A stretch of 64,000 nt of DNA from Panaeolus papilionaceus (GCA_015501605.1 JADNRZ010000010.1:1488001-1552000), one strand, 5' to 3'; positions 34,830 to 47,115 are shown, counted from the first letter of the stretch. The notes: generated from the sequence alone by a model not told the origin. Program-made: numbers and translations.

Positions 34830-37800
34830 ATGGCGCACCAATCACCCATGATCTCAATCCCTAAGAAGACGACGGATGAAGTAGACTGGACGACTCCAAT
34901 CCGAAATCTCATAGCACAGTCTTATGGCGAGAACCCAGAAAATTATGCTACAGAGTGCGCATCTCTCACGCGGTGTAGGCAGGATGCTGTTCGTGGTGCA
35001 GGTAGCGATCTCACTGGTAAGTTGCACGTCTTTTAGGGGCAAACCTGTGTTCATGACGATGCTGCGTAGCGAGAGACCTGCTCTACAAATACTTTGGACA
35101 GCTCGAACTCTTAGAACTGAGATTCTCCGAAATTCGAGTCAACTTCCCATGGCGTGACGCGTTCACTGCAAAGTTGATAACGCAGACATCCATAGCTTAT
35201 GAGAAGGCGTCTATCCTATTCCTGATCGCTGCAACACATTCCGCTATTGCTACATCGCAGAGTAGATCGGACCCAGAAGGCCTGAAGAGAGCTTTCTACT
35301 ACTTCAGAACCTGCGCTGGAATGCTCACTTATGTCAACGAGAACTTTCTCCACGCTCCCTCCACTGACCTCAGCCGAGAGGTTGTCAAATTCCTCATCAA
35401 CATCATTCTTGCTCAGGCCACCGAAGTGTTTTTCGAGAAATGCACCGACGAGAAGAAAAGCAATGCTTTAGTCTCAAAAATCGCATCTCAGGCAGCATCA
35501 ATGTACACCTCATTGACTGAAGATGTCAAGGAGTTTATGGGCAAAGGCATCTTTGATAGAAACTGGGTTACCCTTCTACAGGTTCGTCCTCATCTACACT
35601 TTTTCAGCCGGTCGTTGTGTTCTAATTTTAAACCCTTATTTTTAATCAGATAAAAGCAAAATATTTCTCATCGTTAACACAATACTATCGGGGACTCGCC
35701 GACAATACCGCAGGAAAACACGGCGAAGCACTTGCCCGCTTCATTCAAGCAGAAACCCTTGCCAAGGAAGCCAATCGCGCAGCCACTAACTTTGGATCTT
35801 CATTCTTCCCAAGCATGTCCCCGAACCTCCCTGCCGATGCCGGAACCTCCATTCAGGAACGTCTCAAAGCCCACATGGTCATCTGTACCGACAAAAAGGC
35901 AGAAGCACAGCGCGAGAATGACCTTATTTATAATGCGATTACACCAGCTTTCGAGGCGCTTCCCATTGTGGAGAAAACTGTGGTAGCGACTCCCATTCAC
36001 ATCCACGATGTCTACGGTACCCCTGAGGTCCAGAAGACGATTGGCCAGGATTTCTTCATCAGGTTGATCCCATTGAGTGTGCACGAAAGTGCCAGCGTTT
36101 ACTCCGAGGAGAAGGCCAAGCTCGTGCGCGGAGAAGTTGAGAAGGCTGAAGGTGCCGAAGGCGAATCAAGGAGCGTGCTGGATGGACTAGGCATCAAAGA
36201 AGGACTGACGCGCTATAAAGCCATGGCAGAAGGAGAAGTCCAAGGTGGAGAAGAGGTTCCTGTGGACGTTCGGCGATGGAAAGAAGACATCGCCATCATT
36301 GAGGATCGTGATGGCGTCAATCTGCAGATTCAAGAGCTCAACAAACTCAAGACCAACGTGCAGCGGGAGTTGGACAGTGTTTCACGCGACCTGGAAGCAG
36401 AATCGAGGGACTGCGAGGCGATGCGGGTCAAATACGAGCACAACTGGACGCAGGCACCCAGTGCGACGCCGACGAAGAACCTGCGGGCGGATTTCAAGTC
36501 ACACATCAGTGCCCTTGAGGCTGCTGCGGTGTCGGATCAGCAAGTTGCGACGCTTTGGGGTGGGGTGCAGGGTGATATTCAGTTGCTGCTCAGTCCACAG
36601 TTGGAGCAGCTCTTTTTGGAGAGGGGCGGATCTAAACCTGATAATTTGTTGGACCTTGATATGAACAGTGGGGATGACGAAGCGAAGGAGCGTACCAAGA
36701 TCAAGGGATATGTGGATGAAATTGAGGAGAGGCTGAAGAGGCTCACATTAATCTCGAAAGAGCGTAGCGAGGTGTTGAAAGATCTCAAAGACAAAGTTGG
36801 TTGTTGTGCAATTGACAGGGTGCAGATGCTAACTAGGCACCTTTAGATTCAAACGGACGATGTTTCGCATCTACTACTTCTTAACCGACGCAACAGTGGA
36901 GTGGAACCGACATTGTTTGCTGCTGAACTAGAGAAGTTCCGTCCATACCAGCAACGCTTAGCGTCGACAGTTCACCATCAAGAGGTTGCTCTTCAAGAGG
37001 TCACAACGTTGTGGAAGGGGCTCAAGGACCTCGCTGGACGCGGTACAGGTGCCAAGAAATGGGAGGAGAGAGAACGAAACAAAAAGGACACGATTCGCCG
37101 TTTCTCAAGAGCCAGAGACGCGTATATGGAGGTCCGCGATGGATTGGCGTAAGTAAATCCTCTCCTTCCTTGAAATACATGATTAATTGTTATATATAGT
37201 AAAGGACTGCAGTTCTACAATGAACTTACGGAACTGGTTGCGACTTTAAAATCCCAAGTCCGGTCGTTCATCGCAGAGCGAAGTGCTGAAAGGGAGGGGT
37301 TGATTGCCAAATTGGAGACAGAGAAGAGACTTTCATCTGCTCCTCCTCCATTGGCAGCCAAACCACCCATTCCACCACCCCCACACAGATCTTCAACTCT
37401 GGACGGTGCATTTGGATCCATGAGCTTGCGTGATCAGCCCTCGTCGTCTCCTGCGTGGGGTAACACTCCTCCACCCCCTCCTCCACAATCTCAGCCCAGC
37501 TACGGTGGTTCATACAATCCCTCTCCATATGCGAAGAGCCCGCCCCCACTACCTCCCGCCCAACCAGCCTCTCAGTATTCTTATAACTCGTACCCTCCCC
37601 CACCACCTCAGTCTCATTACCAGTCGCCGCTTCCCCCTCAATCTCAGCCACAGCAGCATTCTTCTTTCCTACCTCCGCCACCTCCACCACGACCTGCGCA
37701 GTCATCGCTCTCATCTCCCCCTGTAGACCCTTACGCCAGTCTGTCTCTCTTCAATCCTTCTGCTCCGTCAGCGCCTCCCAGTCATGCTCCTACACCTTCT

Positions 37801-38052
37801 GCCCCTCCTCCATCTAGCAATTATCATAATTACTATCAGCAACCACAGCAGCAGCCTCAGAGCCAGTACAGTGGCTTGCCTCCACCACCTCCCCAACAGC
37901 AACAACAATACCAGGGATATCAGCAGCAGCAAGGATTCCCCCCTCCTCCCCCTCCTCCACCAGGACAGCAACCTCAATATAATAATACGGGCTACCAAAA
38001 TCCCTCTGCTTATCCCCCTGCCGGGTACACACCACAAGGCTATGGAAGGTAG
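34830..38052 (+). CDS. BRO1: BRO1-domain endosomal sorting protein (Bro1/Alix family)
   Basis: Five exons: 34830-35016, 35070-35581, 35650-36795, 36847-37148 and 37200-38052, giving 999 residues. Bro1 binds the ESCRT-III subunit Snf7 and recruits the deubiquitinase Doa4 on late endosomes. The BRO1 domain covers about residues 5-390 ([64 protein letters not shown]). It is followed by the coiled V domain, with [12 protein letters not shown] near 620. The last 250 residues are rich in Pro, Gln and Tyr with runs such as [13 protein letters not shown], matching the proline-rich tail that contacts partners. The low-complexity DNA in exon 5 is coding. Confidence 0.95.
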
Positions 38053-38339
38053 ATTATGTGCAGAGATGTGTAGTGTATAATTTATATCACCGTGTTTGTT
38101 GCTTTTCCTTGCCATTCTTACTATGCCTCCTTCTACCTGATTCATGTTGTAATACTTGATGTATTTGATTAAATGTATCCGCCGCGTTCAAGCTGTAATT
38201 GATACTTTCGGAGGAATATACGTGTACCTTGAGGATGTGATGAAATTCTTGAGAGGGTGGGATCGCAGCACTCGCAAAAGTGATGTATCAAAAGAGGGAT
38301 GTCATTAACACGACCATCTAAAAAATGAAACGCTTTAAT
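38053..38339. other. Convergent 3' region between BRO1 and MIC12
   Basis: 287 bases with no gene; it must contain the polyadenylation sites of both genes. Confidence 0.55.
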
Positions 38340-38936
38340 CTATGACGAAGGAGCAACCGGTGCGGAGTTAGATGTCGATTTCGGTGTTGGTGTTGGGGGT
38401 ATTGTGGCACTCGTCGTCTTAGCATCAGCAGGTGGGCCGTACAACAGGCTCTTTCCCCACTCTACTGCGCTCTTGTCGAGGTTTTGGAAGCCCCTGAAGA
38501 GCACCGCGACTTCATGGTTCCACCGTGACTTGATCTCTGTGACGAGAGGGTCTTTGTGGATGCGTTCTGCGGCGGGTGGGGGTGCTTGGATGAGGGAGGG
38601 TGTTTCGACGAGTCGGACGCTCAGGGCGTGGAGGCTGATCATCATAAGTGTACATGAACGTGTTATCCTATAAGTAAGGGTGTTTACGCTGGATAAGTAG
38701 AATGGTAACGCACTCTCTGCGATGCTGTTCAGTTCTAGATTATTATGAGGAGTTAATGAGATTTACGGCCTCTGAAAAGGGGTGCACAAACCTGGTGTGC
38801 ATCAAGTTTGAAAATCCGTAATAAACCTAGCTTCCCCAAAGAGTGCGTTCGTGAGCCTTGAACTGATGATACATGAAGATATACTCACCCCGCCAGCGAC
38901 AAGCGCTCCAGAAAGGGGCCCTATTAGGACAGACAT
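38340..38936 (-). CDS. MIC12: MICOS complex subunit MIC12 (AIM5-type)
   Basis: Four exons: 38936-38889, 38826-38792, 38734-38714 (21 nt) and 38634-38340, giving 132 residues. The protein begins MSVLIGPLSGALVAGGVYYG, a glycine-rich membrane helix. It continues SNLMHTRTEQHRRDLHALSV, RLVETPSLIQAPPPAAERI, then EIKSRWNHEVAVLFRGFQNL and a low-complexity Pro/Thr tail. This order fits the Mic12/Aim5 family of small inner-membrane proteins that tether the two MICOS subcomplexes. The acceptor of the last intron was set at GATCAG (38635) because it restores the family-like junction RRDLHALS; an upstream acceptor at 38669 would add about 11 residues. The identification is from remembered family features. 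Confidence 0.75.
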
Positions 38937-39211
38937 GGTGGTCACTGTTGGAGACGTTGGCCAACTGCAATGGTTGGGTGTTGTGAGCTCACGGACCGGG
39001 AATTCCCGTCACCATCAATTTCCTGCGCGTCTGCTCAGTGCTGGTTTTAACTGTTCACCAACACCACTTGTTGGTTTCTTTTATTCATATTTCTGATTCA
39101 AATATTCGCGTTTACACGATGTATATACGACACTCCTCCAACTACCAAATTACAATACAACAGACGACTCGAAACAATGGCTCAACCAATGGGTTGATCA
39201 TTTCCAATTCT

Positions 39212-40984
39212 TCAATTCCAAGGAGAAGGCTGCAACTCGTCGTTGCCCAAATTCTTCAAAAACTGCCACGAATCATCCACATGTCTTTTCCAAGCACCCT
39301 CAGCATCCTTCAACCATGTATACGGACCAGCCACGTTCCCCAACACGACCTTTCGAAGCGACGGGTAATGCTCCGAAAGCCCAATCAACACCCTCCGCTG
39401 TAACGGAACTGACAGAGGCTGCCATCGCACCGGCCAATCGAACTTGACGTAGAATGTCTCGTCGTTCGTATATAGCAAACTCAGCTCTTCCATCCCACTC
39501 GGCAAGAGTTGCTGTTTCATCGCCAGACGCTCGATCATGCCCTAATTATATCACAGAAAAAGAGACGACAGCACCCAACACGAAATCGTTAATCAGTATA
39601 CAGGGTTCTGTCATTGTCATTCGAAAATAGCTTTTGCACTCACCCTATACGTCAAAAAATGGCTCAACGGAACGCCTTCCTCATCCACCTCGATACTCCC
39701 TACCTCCTCACTCTCTTCTTCCGGAGACGGGAAACACAACACCCCCGTCTGGATCTGCGGAGCCAACACCAAACTCAGCACTCTCAGCTTTGGGAACATC
39801 CTACACACATTCTCCAACACCCCCTCCTGCATCGCTATCTCATTCGCGAACCTCAGATCCTCCAACGGCACATCACTCTCAAGAAGAGGCTTCCAAATCG
39901 CATCTGCAATATCCTGAATCTTCGTATGCTGATAAAAGCCCCTAATTTGCACGGCCGAAATTTTTCGGCCCCTCGAAACAGCATGAGCGAGCTCGATGCA
40001 CCCTTTAAACCTGCGCAGCTTGGGGACGGTTTCACTTGGGAACGACTCTGTCAGGTCCACCATCACTGGGCTGTTGTTGAGGTGATTTAGATTCATGTTC
40101 GGGCCGAGGTGGGTGTGATTATTCTGGAGCATAATAGCAGCGGGGGGCATGTTCATTACTGCCATGATGTCTTGTTTTTGCACGTGTTCGATGCCGAGTT
40201 CTTCGAGGTTGGGGCATTTTTCGGTGAGGAAGTGGATGAGGTGGTAGAATTCGGTGGAGGGGACGACGAGGATGTGGAATACGCGGAGGTGGATGAAGGG
40301 GTTTTGAGAGAGCAGGCCTGGGATGGTGTTGGGGATGGGGACGCGGGAGAGGATAGAAAGCGTTTCGAGTCTTTTGGGAGAGGGCACGTTGAACGTGGCG
40401 TTGCTGAAATGTGGGGTGCTTATTACGGCGTGGCGGGGTGTGATGTACACGCTGTTGTTAGGCTCTGTGAACCTCGTACGATAGAACGAGACATCGTCGA
40501 GGGGGAGTCGAGAAATGGTGCGTATCCGAGCTTGGTCTATTTCTACGTTGTATAAGTGCAGCTTGCGAAGTGAGCGGAACAGAGGGAGCACAGCGAAGAA
40601 GGTCGCAGTAAAGGCGTCGGCTTTCTCGTCGACCGTTGTGTTTACCGGTACCTGGTTCCGGCGTCGATGGACGAGGGGGTTTTCTGCGTTCTTGAAGTAC
40701 CACTCCCGAACGAAGGACCTCTTGTTACTTGTTGCGAGTTGGGAAACCTTTTTTATGAGCGCATCGTATCGGGCGGCGCTCTTTTCTGTCGGATTATCGA
40801 TGGAACATGACTCTGGGGGAGCTGGTGGCTCGAATGAGAGGACCTCGAATATGTGTTTCTCGCAAATGTCGTGGAATCTGGAACAGGTGAGTGAAAGTGC
40901 TTTGAGTTCTGGTAATGCGCAGTGACTCCATGCCAAAGCCCAAATCTCTGTTGGAACCTGATGAAGGCGGGACTCTTGCACCAT
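39212..40984 (-). CDS. F-box-like protein
   Basis: Exons 40984-39644 and 39541-39212 join in phase 0 across a 101 nt intron (GTGAGT...AATTAG) to give 556 residues. The N-terminus (LHQVPTEIWALAWSHCALPE, then LSLTCSRFHDICEKHIFEVL) is an F-box. The remainder alternates leucine-rich strands (LRSLRKLHLYNVEI, RLETLSILSRVP, HLRVFHILVVPST, LEELGIEHVQKQ) with variable loops, and an Asn/His-rich loop sits near 330. It is not closely similar to the other F-box genes here. SCF substrate recognition is assumed from the family; the target is unknown. Confidence 0.78.
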
Positions 40985-42554
40985 GACGCGATGCAGAGGG
41001 TGTTAAGTAATGGGGAACAATGGCTAACAGTGGTAAGGGAAAGCTTGCATTAAATAGCACCAACGGCTGAGTGCTAAGGAAAATAGCGGAATTGTATTAA
41101 GCAAAAGCATCTTGTTTGTGCACGTGCAGAAGTTTATAGATTCAATTGAGTCACTGGCGTTGCTCACACCCAACTCTAGGGACTGGTTATTTGAAATGGA
41201 TTCGGATCTGAAGGTGTACATGCCATCCTCGCGTGACGGCAACCGATGCAATGGGCTTGGGGAAAGGTTATGTTGATGATATAAGTGGGGTGGTCCTCGT
41301 AGATAACGGTGAGAAAGACCTTGGGGACATGAAGCGGATTTGAGCACTCGATAGCTTTTTTGAGAATGGGGACCAAATGGAGGCACAAGACCACAAGACC
41401 GAGGTAATGTGCATCAAGGGCGATTCCGGGAACTAAGGCTTTTTCTGCCAGTGTGTTTCTACTGCGCATCGAAGGTGGTGACTCAAACTACATACAGGAT
41501 AGCTTGGAGTCTGATTGGGGATGTATGTGCATATGTTTTTCTCACATTTGTGGACATGAAGGGGTCGCGTGGCCGACATTGTTGGTACGTCACTATTTTC
41601 ATTCGAGCATGTAATCGAAAGGTGTATTTGCTAAATGTGGTGATCCAACATACTCAGCTAGGCGCCTATGGGCAGCACGTCTGCTATCTACCCCGATTTC
41701 ATAGATCACAGCCAACGACATTTTAGGCACCGAGAATCAGAGTTTTTTGGGGGTTCGAGACCGGGATATTTCTGGACAAAGCAGTGCTGGGTATTTTTGT
41801 TATCGCTACTGGATGACTTCTTTCTTTCTTCGTTGTTATGCCTTTCGACAAACGTAGGTCCACTGGAGTGACCCCAGAACGACCTATTGTATGTCAGACG
41901 AGATGAGGAGTCACACATTCCGCTCCGCAATGGGGCACGCGATACCCGGATCCAAGTTCCACCATCTAGGTCTAACCTAGTGACGAACGTGCTTCGTCTT
42001 GCTTCCCATAGCGCCAATGTAAAGCCACTCTGGGGGCTCTGGAAGGCTCGGGGTCTGCCGCGAAATGTCGACGGAGATGAACTCAGTGAGCCTGGAAATG
42101 CCAAATGATCGAGATCCGGTCATTTGAATGAGTCACGTGTGATTACGGCCGGCGGCTTCTCCAGACTACCCCGGATTGTCTAACGCGCCTCTTTGTTTCT
42201 GAAAGCGTTAAAGCTGGAACAAAAGCCAATTTTTCAGACATTTTTTGCAGAAATTGAAAGAGTAAATTTAAAATAAAGATAAAAAATCATATAAAAAGAT
42301 TGGGAATTAAGAAAAAATGGAGAATGAATTTGAAAAAGAAATAAGAATGCGGGGTGATAGAAGGCTCTAGAAATGATCACGCGACTATAGTGGTGCTCGC
42401 AGGAGCTGGTTTCCCTTTGGGTCTCATCAGTCAGATGGCGTAATAGACAGGGTATATAAACCCGACCTCCTCTTTCCCAACCTCTTCATTTCTGGTTACC
42501 ACTCCCACCAACAATTCATACAACAACAACTCTCCTTTCCTTCTTTCCCCAATC
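40985..42554. promoter_or_regulatory. Intergenic; TATA-box promoter of the HABP4-like gene at its end
   Basis: TATATAAA at 42453-42460 lies about 95 bases before the next ATG and is followed by a pyrimidine-rich, CAACAA-rich leader. The rest, including a 132-codon minus-strand ORF at 41706-42104, gives no convincing gene; an AT-rich segment spans about 42230-42330. Confidence 0.5.
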
Positions 42555-43195
42555 ATGACTCGTACTGCTCGTGCATCTTACCCTCGTGCCGTCGTTAAAG
42601 ACCGCTCCGCAAACCGCTCGGGTGTCGATAATTACAATATGCGCAAGGATGGCGGAGGTCAGCACAATTGGGGCAAGCTAACGGACGAGAGAGATCTCGA
42701 GTTTGCTGCTATGGACGACAACGAGTTTGCTCCTGAAGAGTCTACACAAGCCACTTCTCGCAAAGAGTCTCGGTGTAAGCGGCGTGGCGCATACATTCAA
42801 CCTTTTTAATATTTAAACTCATTTATTCTGTTCGTTTGATGTAACAGCTGTCTCGCCACCAGGCAAGCCACAAATAAGCAGAAGTCCAAGTAACGTATCA
42901 GACGATGACCTCAAGAAGGCCCTTCAATACAGGAAGAACGCGCTCAAGAAGCCCGGCAGTGCGTCTTGTCTTGTTTCTTACTGCTATAACCATAATCTAA
43001 CTATGCATCTCTTCTGCAGATATTGACCTCGCTGAGATTGCTCGTACCTCTGCTGCTGTGGGTTCTCCCCTTGTCGAGTCTTCCCTCAGCCGTCGCCCTG
43101 CCTCTGAGAACATCGGCGTAAGTTGCCCTCTTCTGTCATTCGCACCTTATCGATACAGCATTCTAATTATGCCCCATCTACAGTCCACCGCTTAA
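42555..43195 (+). CDS. HABP4/SERBP1-domain (Stm1-like) RNA/ribosome-binding protein
   Basis: Exons 42555-42774, 42848-42958, 43020-43117 and 43184-43195 give 146 residues; the last exon encodes only Ser-Thr-Ala and the stop. The N-terminal half (DRSANRSGVDNYNMRKDGGG then QHNWGKLTDERDLE) resembles the HABP4/PAI-RBP1 domain, whose hallmark is a glycine-rich turn before HNWG/NWG. Members bind mRNA or idle ribosomes. The rest is polar (ISRSPSNVSDDDLKKALQYR). The TATA box, the CAACAA-rich leader and an ATG in ATCATGAC suggest strong expression. The first donor was placed at GTAAGC (42775) because the alternative breaks the frame. Confidence 0.65.
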
Positions 43196-44645
43196 TTTAT
43201 TACCTAGCACCTAATTTAAATCCAATTCAAGCGTCGAGTTCCGTCTTGGCTTCACTCGTGTCCGTTGGTTGCATCATTGCATCAAATCATTCTCTTGTAC
43301 CATCCACGCATGAACCTTGTTATTATTGAATTCCCCCTATTGTGTAAATCACCCAACATCATCGAAACACCCCATGTATTTGTAGAATGCACGTTGTAAT
43401 AAACCTGGTTATCAATAACAACACCCTTCGCATTACATATAAGAGTTACCCCACAACTGTCAGATTTGGGTGGGACATTTTACTTACGTAGTTCTGCCGT
43501 GGTCAGCTGGCTCATTTCACTGCCTCTTGACAGGCTAAAATGAGATTGATGTGTCAAGAATACGCCTTGCTTTACAGTCAGGAGGACAATAACAAGCACT
43601 AGTGCTTTGATCGATGTATACGCAACGGACAATTGACATTCGAAGCTGTGTTGGCCTTCTGAGTTGCATCGTTTATTCCCAATATTGTTCCTTCCTTTCC
43701 TCCGCCCTCACGGCTGCAGTTTCTTTCTTTATCTCTATACTATGACTCGTTATCATTGCTCCCATCGTGGACGCTATCATGCTCCCCTATAGCTATCAGA
43801 CCTATCCATCCTTAGGGTGCACTACCGATTTTTGATGATGTCGTACTAAGAACCTAAATAGCCTGTACCGCGTCTCGCTTAATTACGGATGATGCGCATA
43901 GGCAGACGCGCCGTTCTATAAATAGATTTCCTTTTTGGATGTCGTCATTAGGCTGCCTCGAGGCGTTGTCGAGACCTTGTGCTAGAACATTGTTATGGAC
44001 ACCATCGAGAGTCAAATAGAAGCTACTACAAGGGTGCTACCTGTCTGCTAGGGCAATATGAATGTGATAGTGGCGAGGCTAACATCGAAAGATGTTCTGA
44101 TAACTTCCGGAACTGTTGAGCCCATTAGCCAAGGTTAATGATCTCGATCAATACATACCAGGAGCCAGCTATTGGCCCGTAAAAGCTTGATGAATGTGGG
44201 TGGTCACAACATTCATTGAGGACCATTGGGCCTAGGAGTGCCGCTACCGTCCTCAAGGCCAGAAAAATGCCGTGTCATACTGGAACACTTCCTATCTGAA
44301 AACATGGTGTGCAGACCGACATAATGACACTCAACTACCTAGACACTGTGGCACACTGTCTTGGTGCATCCGCATGTATCGAGCTTTTAGTTACTTTTAG
44401 TTCTTGACGAAACATAGTCAGTAAAGTCTGCACGACTTCATTTTTACTTCATGCTCGAAAATAGTTCATCAAACAGGACGAGGACAACGCCGAATGTAAT
44501 CCCCAGTATAAAGCCTCGCAAAGAAACCAGGAGTTGACATTATCCCAACTCGTTTTTCCTCAATCAGCGAAAAGCAAGCATTCCTCACTCAGCATCTAAA
44601 CAAACAAATCCGATTTAACAGAGTCACCAATTTACAGCCTTAACC
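43196..44645. promoter_or_regulatory. Intergenic; TATA-box promoter of the SnoaL-like gene at its end
   Basis: TATAAA at 44507-44512 lies about 135 bases before the next ATG. The other 1.3 kb contain no supported gene. Confidence 0.5.
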
Positions 44646-45065
44646 ATGTCCTCTTCTCACGCTGTAGCCACCGCCCTCATCGAGAGCTTCAACACCTCCA
44701 ACAAAGAGCTCTTCCTCAGCCTCGCCGCACCAGGCGCAACCTGGTGGACCTCAGGACCTGCCGGGAAAGTCCCTCATTCCGGCGAATGCACCTACGCGGA
44801 CCACCCTACGCACTTCAAACCCACAACTGAGTTCATCGAGGACCTCAAATTCACCGCTTCCGACATCATCGTTGACGAAGGCGGGCGCAAGGTGGTAGTT
44901 GAGTGTGGGGTGAGTGGTGCGGGTGTGGGGGAGCAGAGGGGGAAGACGTTGAGTTTTACGACGGTCATGATCATTGGGCTGGATGAGGAGGGGAAGATTG
45001 TGAGGGTGAAGGATTTTGTGGATCATTTGACGGCGATGGAGTTTTATGGGTTTTTGAAGGCTTGA
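44646..45065 (+). CDS. NTF2/SnoaL-like protein
   Basis: A single exon encodes 139 residues from an ATG at 44646. The length and pattern fit the NTF2-like (SnoaL) cone fold: an N-terminal helix (AVATALIESFNTSNKELFLS), the loop APGATWWTSGPAG, a helix HFKPTTEFIEDLKFTASDII, then strands VVVECGVSG, LSFTTVMIIGLDEEGKIVRV and the ending KDFVDHLTAMEFYGFL. Such proteins are small-molecule isomerases, cyclases or binding proteins, and no specific substrate can be named. A related but frameshifted gene lies 760 bases downstream on the other strand (DATWFLSGLTSK, VREYLDFFVLFEFLG). Confidence 0.75.
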   Translation: MSSSHAVATALIESFNTSNKELFLSLAAPGATWWTSGPAGKVPHSGECTYADHPTHFKPTTEFIEDLKFTASDIIVDEGGRKVVVECGVSGAGVGEQRGKTLSFTTVMIIGLDEEGKIVRVKDFVDHLTAMEFYGFLKA

Positions 45066-45211
45066 GGACATGGAGGTCTGGCGGATGTAATGCCTATGCG
45101 TGAGGTGCTTATAGGAACGGGGTCTGATGAGTACATGTGTAGTGGATAGTGTTCAATAAATCGTTGATATTGTCCGCTAGGGAGCCTATGTGGAAGCACA
45201 CTGATATCCCG

Positions 45212-45438
45212 TCATACAGAGAGCAGGTGGTCGTCCTCGAGTCTGAAAATCTGTATTGAGCCTCCGGTTCAAAGCAACGCAACAATAAATCACTCACAGC
45301 ACGATGATAACAGCAAATCTCATACTCGTCACAGTCCTCGTCGAATTCGCAGGCAGGGTATTCCCAAGCTTTGACAATTCGAGCAGTAAGCAGAACAAGT
45401 AAGCAGGTCAAGGCCAAGAGTTTCAGAGATGTGGCCAT
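45212..45438 (-). CDS. Small secreted cysteine protein, C-x5-C-x5-CC family (member 1)
   Basis: Exons 45438-45298 and 45250-45212 join in phase 0 across a 47 nt intron to give 59 residues. MATSLKLLALTCLLVLLTAR is a signal peptide core, with cleavage likely after VKA. The mature part contains CEFDEDCDEYEICC followed by four residues (YHRA) and then the intron. Two genes at 62.8 and 63.5 kb share this cysteine spacing, so they form a family. The second exon adds only IFRLEDDHLLSV. The function is unknown; the size and cysteines recall small secreted effectors or WAP-like knots. An in-frame ATG nine codons upstream exists, but the shorter start gives the better signal peptide. Confidence 0.6.
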
Positions 45439-45826
45439 GTTGATTGTTGTACTCTGGGAGGTCAACCGGTCAAGTTACAATTGGGTGTGTGGCATCATCA
45501 TGACTGGATGGCAGGAGGACTTTAAAGGGTAGACTAGCGGTGACCATGAGCTCCATTAGTGGCCGTTTCTACACCAGAACGAGCATTTCCATGGCTGTAC
45601 ACCACGTTTGAGACGAGCCGAAGAGTGTTCAGGGTAAGAATCCAGACATTCAACATGGAAGTTGTGGCTGAAGCTCAGTTCGCGCCGACATTAGTCTGTT
45701 GACCAGAATAGGGGCGCGGGAATATCTGGTACCATGATGTTGTCGATGCAATGAACTATGTTCAGATCTTCGTGGATATGTAGTACAATACTATACACAG
45801 GCCTGATTTAATTATCTGGATAAAAA
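45439..45826. other. Intergenic, promoter of the small secreted gene
   Basis: About 390 bases without a gene. They include the upstream region of the minus-strand secreted protein and the 3' flank of the frameshifted SnoaL-like gene. Confidence 0.5.
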
Positions 45827-46235
45827 TTACGTAGGAGGAACACCCAAAAACTCAAACAACACAAAGAAATCCAAATACTCTCTCACTTCCTTTATCTTCC
45901 CATCCTCAACCTCCAACTTCACAATCCCCGTATTCTTATACACCCTATCATGAGCCGCACTCGTCCCGTTCGTCTCAACCTCCAACACCACCTTGTTTCC
46001 CTCCGCTACAACGTCTCTGATCGACACATCGAACGTGCTGAACTGCTTACGGAACTCTGCGAAGCTGTCGAACCGGGATAGGTAAGATGCGGTCCCTGCC
46101 ATGCTGACTTTGGAGGTGAGACCGCTGAGGAACCAGGTTGCGTCGGGTGCCCATGGCTTTGGCATCGTCGCTTCGCTCTTCACTCATGGCTGCTGCCCAT
46201 TCGAGACCGATGCGTCGTGATTCTTCAGTGGACAT
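45827..46235 (-). pseudogene. NTF2/SnoaL-like gene with an N-terminal frameshift
   Basis: An ATG at 46235 opens the expected N-terminal helix (STEESRRIGLEWAAAMSEE). The rest of the domain (KPWAPDATWFLSGLTSK, IRDVVAEGNKVVLEVETNG, VEDGKIKEVREYLDFFVLFE) lies in another frame ending at 45827. No intron can join them in the few bases between, so a one-base insertion or two-base deletion around 46165-46190 is likely. An internal ATG at 46165 could still give a 112-residue protein lacking the first helix. It is a distant relative of the intact gene at 44646. It is either a young pseudogene or a sequence error. Confidence 0.6.
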
Positions 46236-47115
46236 TGGGTCTGTATGAGGTTGTTTGATCTATTATCGAGTCGAAGATTCGACATGGGTCAGCATAAGCC
46301 CGAGGCTGTATGAGAAGCCTGGAGGACATACCGAGTGGTTAAAGTGTCGTCGACCAGCTCTTTCCGATGAATCGAGAGACAAGATATCTGCAGCGCTGAA
46401 TCAATCCCAACGCCTTTTATCAGTGCAGGGTGGGGATTCTCACTGCTTCTCCGAGCTGGCGGTCCCATGAAACCCGATTGAACAGAATGACCGACGCCCA
46501 TCCACACCTGACCAACGCTTTTAAATAACCAAGCCTATGCTTTTCAATCCTATCAGTATCGTGCAACCGATATCGCCGATCCATTGCAGACTGTGAAATG
46601 GGCGCAGACAATTAGGTAGTCGTTCCGTCGCCACCATGGCTGCTGAATAAATAGAAAAGTGTAATGCTGCGCTCGTATGATAATTTCCAACATGTACGAA
46701 TCTAACCGAGAGTTTGGACTATCCGCTTGTGCTCGATGAGTAGTAATACCCATAACGAGTCTCGTGGCTAAACCAAGGCGCTAGGTGTCCCGCTCATCTC
46801 TCAGAATCCGAGTCGGTATGTAATGAAGCTGATAAGTTGGATAACAAACTGATTGGTTTGGCCTGTTGACTTTCGATTCGAATGCCGAGAGGATCGCAAC
46901 AGTGGGCAACCATATCAATTCGACCTCGACAACATTTTGAAGGACGCTTTCGAGCTACTGAAGACCTTCCTGTTTCACCTCGAGGGACTCAAGAGAGAAA
47001 AATATATAAGTAGTCGTGACTTTATTGAAACGGGTTGCTTATCATATAAAATATACAAATCATTTGGATGATAGCAAAGAGATACTGATACGCAACCATA
47101 ATTGACAAGTCGTAA
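46236..47115. other. Intergenic, no gene supported
   Basis: About 880 bases of AT-rich DNA. Short ORFs on both strands show no features. A tRNA-like A-box near 46350 was examined and rejected. Confidence 0.5.

Noticed and set aside
37420..38050. Pyrimidine-rich, CAG/CCT-repeat-like DNA considered as a microsatellite or array
   Set aside because: It is coding sequence for the proline/glutamine tail of BRO1 and not regular enough for a tandem repeat.
37268..38145. Several long minus-strand ORFs opposite the end of BRO1
   Set aside because: They are antisense shadows of the low-complexity proline/glutamine tail.
41706..42104. 132-codon minus-strand ORF
   Set aside because: Its composition is Ser/Arg-rich without a pattern, no exon partner was found, and a plus-strand frame is open over part of the same bases.
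46335..46440. tRNA-like A-box (GAGTGGTTAAAG) suggesting a tRNA-Ser or -Leu
   Set aside because: No matching T-arm or acceptor 3' strand could be found within 120 bases.
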